Assembly (NCBI GenBank): GCA_032622095.1
Contig: CP136065.1
Location: 95,117,343-95,181,342, forward strand
DNA length: 64,000 bases
Direction of reading: 5' to 3'
Source: Siphonodentalium dalli
Taxonomy: Eukaryota > Mollusca > Scaphopoda > Gadilida > Siphonodentaliidae
Positions within the stretch are counted from its first letter, which is position 1. Each line of letters starts with the position of its first letter. Below are positions 57,421 through 64,000 of the stretch, in pieces. The notes under the pieces were generated by a model. The model worked only from the letters and a program-made list of their open reading frames with translations. It was not told where the DNA came from and did no database searches. Position numbers and translations under genes: made by a program.

Positions 57421-57659
57421 CCACATCCCTGTTTGCATGCATGTAATACCTAAACCATATAGCAAAAGTTGATACATGTAAAGGTGTGGAAATTCCGTAG
57501 AAAACGCTTTCCAATATTTGTTTGAACGCCACCTATATATATATACACTTCCAAGATAGAATTACACTTCGCAATAATATCCCGCGCTTCAATATAAATT
57601 CAGTTACGAGATTATTATTTGGAGACCCGAACATTGAAGGCCCACTTAAAGACACGGTT

Positions 57660-58143
57660 GGCCTTGGCGGTGGGTATCATGTGAAAATATCTCCACCCGT
57701 CAAAAACCGCCACAAACAGAAAGAACATCAAAATGTAGATAGACTTTGTCCGTATACAAATAAGAAATATCGCATAAACAGTATGTTATGGTAATATGTT
57801 TGACCATTGTTATGTAAACAAAAGCGCAAAAAGTTACTTTTCTGGTGTTTGTTTGTATTATGATGGTAAACATAAAGAGCGTTCTTTGTTGGTGAATACC
57901 TGATATGGAACTAATAAAGAGCGTTTATGCCATTTGTGTGTGATTAGCCAGTAGCATTGTGCTGTATTCTGTAACACAAGCAGGGTCTTGCTGAGGTAAA
58001 ATATAGCAGGTCATTATGATAACATGCTGTTTACGCGATGGTCATGGTATATATGAACGGAACTGTATGCGTTTTACTGTTTTTCTATTTACGGTGTTTG
58101 GAACAAATATGAATATTTTCGACAATTAAGGCCGCACGTGCCT
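57660..58143 (+). mobile_element. TTAA element subfamily B (484 bp)
   Basis: Starts AGACACGGTTGGCC and ends CGCACGTGCCT, with TTAA at 57656-57659 and 58144-58147. It is inserted in repeat R4; the copy of R4 at 24950 shows the uninterrupted site. Confidence 0.93.
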
Positions 58144-58147
58144 TTAA

Positions 58148-58430
58148 TTTTCGAACGCCCAGATCACATTATATAAAATATATGCCATATTATACACCAT
58201 TTGAAAGAAGAGGCTCCAAAACATTGTATTATCAACTTATCCGGTGTAATAAACTGTGGACATGTTGTTTTTGTTAGTGTACCGACGTGCTTTCTGTGCT
58301 TCAGTTTTATCTTAATTGTACATAAAAGCCTATTATTTTCAATGGAAGGGGATTAACTCTATTTTTAGCTTGAATTATGTTGCATTCTGTGAGCGAGACG
58401 GGGGGAAATGTTTCTATGATTTCAGATATT
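58148..58430 (+). repeat. Dispersed repeat R4, copy 2
   Basis: Matches 24965-25245: ACATTGTATTATCAACTTAT, GTACCGACGTG, AATGGAAGGGGA-TAACTC. Confidence 0.85.
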
Positions 58431-58677
58431 TTCAGTTACTCTATGGGCACCTTCTGAGATACAGACGTTCCAAATGGTGATGAATTATAGCATTTTAATC
58501 ATATTTTATGTCATAGGTTGTTATTAAAACCGTATATCAAGGCACTATATCGAGGTGACACAAAAATTAATTGGGCCATTAAACGTAACGACAATTAGGA
58601 TATCTTTAAAGCTGGACAAAATTACATACGAGGTGGAACACTAGAGGCAACACCGAATATCACCGATACAGTGTTAA

Positions 58678-59171
58678 AGGTACGGTTGGCCTTGGCGGTG
58701 GGTATCCTGTGAAAATATTTCCAACCGTCAAAAACCGCCACAAACAGAAAGAACATCAAAATGTAGACAGACTTTGTCCGTATACAAATAAGAAATATCG
58801 CATAAACAGTATGTTATTGTCATATGGTTGACCATTGTTATGTAAACAAAGGCATAAAAAGTTACTTTTCTGGTGTTTGTTTATATTATGATGGTAAACA
58901 TAAAGAGCGTTCTTTGTTGGTTAATACCTGATATGGAACTAATAAAGAGCGTTTATGCCATTTGTGTGTGATTAGCCAGTAGCATTGTGCTGTCTTCTGT
59001 AACACAATCAGGTTCTTGCTTAGGTAAAATATAGTAGGTCTTTATGATAACATGCTGTTTTCGCGATGGTCATGGTATATATGAACGGAACTGTATGCGT
59101 TTTAATGTTTTTCTGTTTACGGTGTTTGGAACAAATATGAATATTTTCGACAATTAAGGCCGCACGTGCCT
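58678..59171 (+). mobile_element. TTAA element subfamily B (494 bp)
   Basis: Starts AGGTACGGTTGGCC and ends CGCACGTGCCT, with TTAA at 58674-58677 and 59172-59175. It is nearly identical to the copy 0.5 kb upstream. Confidence 0.92.
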
Positions 59172-59384
59172 TTAATAAGACGCTCGCTATACATAATACA
59201 TATAATAGACACATTTCGTAAAATGAACTACTCTAAAACCAAGCGGTTACTATTAACAATAATAACCACTTAATATTAGAGTTATCCATCTTACAACCGC
59301 AATTTGTCCGTTTTTAGCACGTGGTCCTCGAAAAGATTGGACCGCAAACAATAGAAACAGCATATTTCAAACATCGATATATAA

Positions 59385-59497
59385 TCACTTTTAGCTTTGA
59401 TAGGTGGGTTCCTCGACTCGAATCAAATATTTTTTACCCCCGAAGCCAAAGAAATAGTAATTTAGGAGCGTCTGATCGGATTTAGTACCTTTACCTG
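59385..59497. repeat. TTAA family C, right-half fragment
   Basis: GATAGGTGGGTTCCTCGACT, GAAATAGTAATTTAGGAGCG and CGGATTTAGTACCTTTA match the right end of 55375-55792. The flank reads TTAC. Confidence 0.8.
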
Positions 59498-59498
59498 A

Positions 59499-59560
59499 AA
59501 TCACTGCATTGATATGGGGTGGGCATGAAGTCACTGCATTGATATGGGGTGGGCGATGCC
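59499..59560. repeat. 30-bp tandem duplication
   Basis: TCACTGCATTGATATGGGGT occurs twice, 30 bp apart, in otherwise near-identical units. Confidence 0.9.
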
Positions 59561-60044
59561 AATAATAATTAATTTGCATCCAAACATGATAACTAAACAC
59601 TAAATATTTAAATATATGAATCAGAAAGAAGGGAGCTATCGAAAAGTTCCAATAATAGACAACATTTACACATAAATGGAATGATTTTTTATAAATAATC
59701 AGCAAACAGTGAAAAATCGTGGGGAAATGGGGGTGGGTCCCCATGCAATTCGTTGGAGAAAAAAACTTGTGTTTGCACTTAGGGGGGGGGGGGTTACACT
59801 AGATAGGTGGAATATTATTGTTTAGCCTTGTGTTCGGAATATTTCTTGGGATAACTCCCACCCAGGAATTTACTAGTAGGAATATACAATGATGGTGCAC
59901 ATTGTCTGGTGAGTCAAGACACGACAAATCTCAAAATCCCATTGTATTGGTAATGAGAAATTACATAATTGAAATTAATTGAATTTGTCATTGCAAATCC
60001 TATATGATTACATAATCATGTGTCATATTAAGTCGAGAATGAGA

Positions 60045-60200
60045 AAGCAAAGAAACCATTATCTTCTTTTGGGGATTAGGCATTAGGATTAGTATTTGTC
60101 AACGTTGCGTATCCTGATCCTTGTCACTCTGGATTAAGACTATTTCATAAGATACTTCGCGCATTCATTGTTAAAAGTATTCAGTACATATGTACCATAT
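60045..60200 (+). repeat. Dispersed repeat R5, copy 1
   Basis: TCTTCTTTTGGGGATTAGGC, GTCAACGTTGCGT and ACTTCGCGCAT-CATTGT match copies at 61507-61680 and 61770-61995. Confidence 0.75.
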
Positions 60201-60362
60201 TAAGTCGGAAGTGAGACAGCAAAAAAAACATGATTACGACACATTAATGGCGCGTACACATGACGGGCAAGAAAATGTCAGGTATGCCCCATGTGACTTA
60301 CTTGACTAATGAAAAAAATAATAGAGGAAAATATCTGAATGGAGGGAGTGCAATGGTATTGT

Positions 60363-60441
60363 ATCGCCTGTGGGCGATACGTGTTCACCTTGATTGGTGG
60401 CCATTGGTATCCGTTAAATAATCTGTAACGGATACGCTGGT
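60363..60441. repeat. Two adjacent short palindromes
   Basis: GTATCGCCTGTGGGCGATAC (60365-60384 region) is an 8-bp-stem hairpin. It is followed by TATCCGTTA-N9-TAACGGATA near 60409-60436. Confidence 0.75.
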
Positions 60442-60589
60442 AATAGTTGTTGAGTTATGATCCATCAATATTATCGCCTGTTTCAACAACTGACTTCGTA
60501 ATTCCATTTTAGATGGGTTGACCGAATCGCTGAACTATTACATGGACATAGCTATAGAGGGTTTTCGTTGACGGAGGATGTCTATGTGA

Positions 60590-60990
60590 GATTTCCAACA
60601 GTTACTTTACACCCCATTGAACCAGGCAAAACTCAACTTCACATAATTCCAAATATGGCACCCCTCCCATCTGTTTTGAATTTCCCACCTGGCACCTCAC
60701 ATGTCTGTTGTTTGTTTTTAACTTGAATTTTGACTGCACACCGGGGAGATAGGAACCTAGAGGACATTTCAAACCAATATTTTAGCAAAAAGTAGGAAGA
60801 AATGCAAATGTTGGTCTAAAACAACAAATTCCACATACATTACTGGTTGGAAAATCAGACTACCAGAACAATTTCGCCCATTGTTGTTGTAAAATTACCA
60901 ACTAATATTGTGTTAGTTATGAAATTTCCAACCAGTGACAAATTGACCATAGTGTGTGGGGGGGGGGGGGGGGGGTCCCATGTCCCCCTG
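60590..60990 (-). repeat. Dispersed repeat R2, copy 4, with 18-base G run
   Basis: AATTTCCAACCAGTGACAAA and AAATTACCAACTAATA-type blocks resemble R2 in inverted order. It ends at an 18-base G run (60958-60975). The frames predicted through the run are spurious. Confidence 0.5.
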
Positions 60991-61442
60991 TATGTTTGGT
61001 AACGAAATATATACCGCAGCTCCACGAACCACCCCAAATCCACAAATCAAGAACAATTCATATAGGGTCTCAATGGGTGTGGGGTCATCTGATTTGCCAC
61101 AAAACCATACTAACTTGTGTCGCCCCACATATACACGTACAATGAAATTATAACATAGGCGTGTACCTATTTCCAAATAACGTGACCACTTTCTCATTAT
61201 ATAGAAGGTCTTTATGCATATGAGAGCAGCAACGTGGCTACAGGTCGGTGGGTGCCTCATCACACCCGACAACGGTAATCCATGTTATCAGTTGGAAATT
61301 TAATAATGTTATGAATTGCCAATATGGACTATAGGTTGTTTACCGGACGCAATTCACTTGAACCAGCACGACCAATACTGTTCTGATTGAGCTCAATCAA
61401 CGCCATCTAACCCGCCGCTTTCTCACGGGCGTAATCTTTGCA

Positions 61443-61485
61443 GCAAGAAAATATCAGAGTACAATTGTAGCTGATATTTTCTTGC
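61443..61485. repeat. 15-bp perfect stem hairpin
   Basis: GCAAGAAAATATCAG and CTGATATTTTCTTGC around a 13-base loop. Confidence 0.85.
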
Positions 61486-61506
61486 AGATATTTTATTGCA
61501 GCTACA

Positions 61507-61995
61507 TGTGAACGCGCCATAATGGTATAAGACATTTCACGAGAGATTTCGCGCTATCATTGTGAGAAGTATTCAGGGAATTTAGTACAGTATACCTATG
61601 TAGTTGTGTGCACGGAGGAATCAGGTAAATATATTTATATATACATTTGTTAAAGATTCCTTATCAAATTTGACGCCACAACACTCCGATTGGTACGTTT
61701 CTATACAAGATACCGACTGGCCCATTGATATGCGTTTTTGATGGTCCGGGGGTGGGAAAGCAAAACAAAACATGATCTTCTTTTGGGGATAAGGCTTAGG
61801 GATCAGTATTAGTCAACGTTGCGTTTCCTTGTTACTCTGGATTACGACATATTAATGGTATAAGACTACTCGGCGAGAGACTTCGCGCTATGATTGTGAA
61901 AAGTATCAGGGCAGTTAGTACAGTCAGTTGTGTACACGGAGGAATAAGGTAAACATCTATCTATCTATCTATATATATATTTGTTAAAGATTCCC
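61507..61995 (+). repeat. Dispersed repeat R5, copies 2 and 3 in tandem
   Basis: Both (61507-61680 and 61770-61995) contain TTCGCGCTAT-ATTGTGA, ACGGAGGAAT-AGGTAAA and TTTGTTAAAGATTCC. The second has a CTAT microsatellite near 61955. Confidence 0.78.
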
Positions 61996-62429
61996 TCACA
62001 TATCGAATAATGACAGGAAACGCACTCCATATATATTGGATAAAATCCCACCAACATCATGAGAAATAACTAACAATAGATATGAGTTTAAAAACCCTAG
62101 TTACGTTCGCATTTTTACCCCAGGTTCTCAACACAGCAACTGTAGTTACTTCCCGTCAATGGTTTCGATCTGAAATAGTCTGGACAATGTAGCTCAACAA
62201 TGTACCTCGATCTTCACATTTTAAAATATTGTAAACCCCCCCTACCGACGACATGAGACCACCAAATTCATACTGTATATGAAGAAGAAACATTATTTTA
62301 CTATTTAGACTTCGAAACAGATGTAGTGATTTGAACGGAGACAATTTCAAAAATTATTTAAAAAAAAAAATTGTGGATACAAACAAAATCGAAGATGCTG
62401 ATTACTTTCTGTTTACTTGTTCTCTTTAT
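61996..62429. other. No gene recognised
   Basis: AT-rich sequence before the last TTAA element; no motif. Confidence 0.45.
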
Positions 62430-62433
62430 TTAG

Positions 62434-62951
62434 AGATACGGGCGGCGTTGGCGGTGGGTATGCTGTTAAAATATTCACCTCTGTAAAAAACCGCCATAAA
62501 CAGAAATAATAGTAAAATGTAGACATACCTTGTTCTTATACCAATCATAAATATGGCATAAACATTATGTAATTGTCAAATATTTTTCATTTGTTACGTA
62601 AACAAAAGCAGAAAACGTTACAGAACCTGGCTTTTGTTTAGATCCGGATATGGTAAACATAAAGAGCGTTATTTGTTACTGTTTTCCTGATATGGAAATA
62701 ATAAAGAGCGTTTATATAATGTGTGTGATTAACCAATAGAATTGCGATGTGTTATGTAAACAGAAGCAAAACTTCTATAACACGAGCAGGCTCTTGTTTA
62801 CGTACACCATCGCACGTCTTGACGACAATATACTATTTAATCGCTGATTATGTTTGGCATATGAACAAAACTACATATATTTTAATATTCCTTCTGTTGA
62901 TGGCGATTTGAAAAAATATGAATATTTCTGCAACGAACGCCGCTCGTGCCT
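62434..62951 (+). mobile_element. TTAA element subfamily A (518 bp)
   Basis: Starts AGATACGGGCGGCG and ends CGCTCGTGCCT. The right TTAA is 62952-62955; the left site reads TTAG (62430-62433), a one-base change. Both AGAGCGTT boxes are present near 62664 and 62706. Confidence 0.9.
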
Positions 62952-63324
62952 TTAAATGAAAGGGCTATAATGAAAGAAACAATAGCTCGCAATGGATTAC
63001 ATATTGTCCATTCTGCAGATAGATCCACTTTGCGGATCACCACAAATTTCCTATGAACAAAACTGTATCTTATTCACAGTTCTTGAAATTCAATTCATTT
63101 ATTTCTCACTTCCTTAATAAAGGTATGGAGATATTTACATATATACATGTCGTCAACATGGCTCATCTAGAACATAACAGTGTTATATGAAAAACATAGG
63201 ATCAGATATACATGTAACCTCACTATAACATACGAGTTTGTGATATCATTGAACCAACGGGTAATATAACTTCCTAATCTAATTACATTCCTTTATAATG
63301 TGTAACGGCTGTAATACATTATGC

Positions 63325-63590
63325 AGCTGTTTTCAATGTTTCGCATAGAAGTGAAACAAACGCTCTTTATTTCTACCATATCAGGAATAGATTAATACGG
63401 AACGCTCTTTCCTGTTGTATGCCGTACACATATGGCTGTTGTTTGTTTGGGACCTAAACACTGTTTTCAAAGTTATATTTTTGTATGACTTCAATCCTGC
63501 TTCAATGCGTCTTTCTGTGACAAATGATGGCCGTAGAAAGGTGTTCAAGTATGTATCGACCTATTTCGATACCGGAAAAACGTCAAAAGC
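63325..63590 (-). repeat. Dispersed repeat R1, copy 2
   Basis: Matches 1889-2150 without the LINE next to it. Inverted AGAGCGTT boxes begin at 63359 and 63401, again exactly 42 bp apart. Confidence 0.75.
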
Positions 63591-64000
63591 ATATATTATT
63601 AAATTTAAGTTCGCAGGGGAGTGGGGCGTTTCATAAGTTGAAATAACTTGTGCTCCGATCCTCATTGTACTCCCATCATCTATTTTTGTTTTTAGCTTGT
63701 CTATTATTGATATTCTATGTTAATGTTTGGGATGTTCAATCAAAATATGGAATGAATTAAAATCAGATTTGACACCATAACACAACGACTGGTACTTGTT
63801 CTATATTGATTGATATTGATCGGCTCATTGGACCATTGGTAGGTTTTTTGATGGTCAGATATCGACCTGCAAAAGAGGGCATTTTAAAGAGGAAGTCAAG
63901 TGACACATTGTGAATGGACATTTCCATGAACATCTCCGCAGCAAAAGTTACAGAGTTGCAAATATTGGCCGCATGGCGGTTTGCGCTCCAAAAATTCACA
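63591..64000. other. Unassigned end of window
   Basis: 63765-63860 resembles 61668-61760 (ATTTGAC-CCA-AACAC, TTTTTGATGGTC). The last 120 bp resemble the ends of the inverted-repeat element at 39252 and the region near 7830. No gene. Confidence 0.5.

Noticed and set aside
60913-61272. Minus-strand 119-codon ORF and plus-strand frames near 60950
   Set aside because: They depend on an 18-base G run and have no recognisable domain.

Overview
The window is nuclear DNA of an invertebrate animal, probably a marine lophotrochozoan such as a mollusc. Split exons with GT/AG introns, AT-rich intergenic DNA, a TTAGGG tract, CR1-type and other non-LTR retrotransposons, Helitron-like elements and a crowd of small inverted-repeat elements all say animal. 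No marker in the window fixes the phylum, so that part is inference. I see no CRISPR array, rRNA, operon or bacterial signal.

The only convincing host gene is a trypsin-type serine protease on the + strand. Six exons (23884-24020, 36793-36881, 39882-40159, 45783-45931, 49245-49299, 53610-53722) join in perfect phase. They give a prodomain with a linking Cys, the R|IVGG activation site, His57, Asp102, Asp189, Ser195 and a stop codon. The mature domain is about 242 residues. A possible first exon lies at 22533-22572. The gene covers about 30 kb because its introns are filled with repeats.

1-9.4 kb: a dead non-LTR retrotransposon (141-1888) next to a dispersed repeat that recurs at 63.3 kb, then degenerate tandem and direct repeats. 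9.36-16.94 kb: a three-level nest. A 5'-truncated LINE (10338-12450, 12-bp target duplication) sits inside a nearly complete CR1-like LINE (about 9708-16866, minus strand), which sits inside a small TTAA element. 17-22 kb: inverted-repeat elements, two with clear terminal inverted repeats. 23.4-53.7 kb: the protease gene, whose introns hold TTAA elements, a head-to-tail chain of Helitron-like elements (25953-29237), a tRNA-derived SINE with a 13-bp target duplication, a decayed PIN-like multicopy gene (34144-35091), a hAT element with a broken transposase (35175-36526), minisatellites, an interstitial telomeric tract inside an inverted repeat, two opposed arrays of short palindromes and a 656-bp near-perfect palindrome. 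53.7-64 kb: more copies of the same repeat families, including one that marks an exact empty site for a TTAA insertion.

The most unusual signal is a pair of AGAGCGTT boxes exactly 42 bp apart. It occurs in several otherwise different repeat families. The palindrome arrays and the receptor-site-like motifs in the Helitron-like elements are also worth checking. All family names come from motif recognition by eye; no database search was run.
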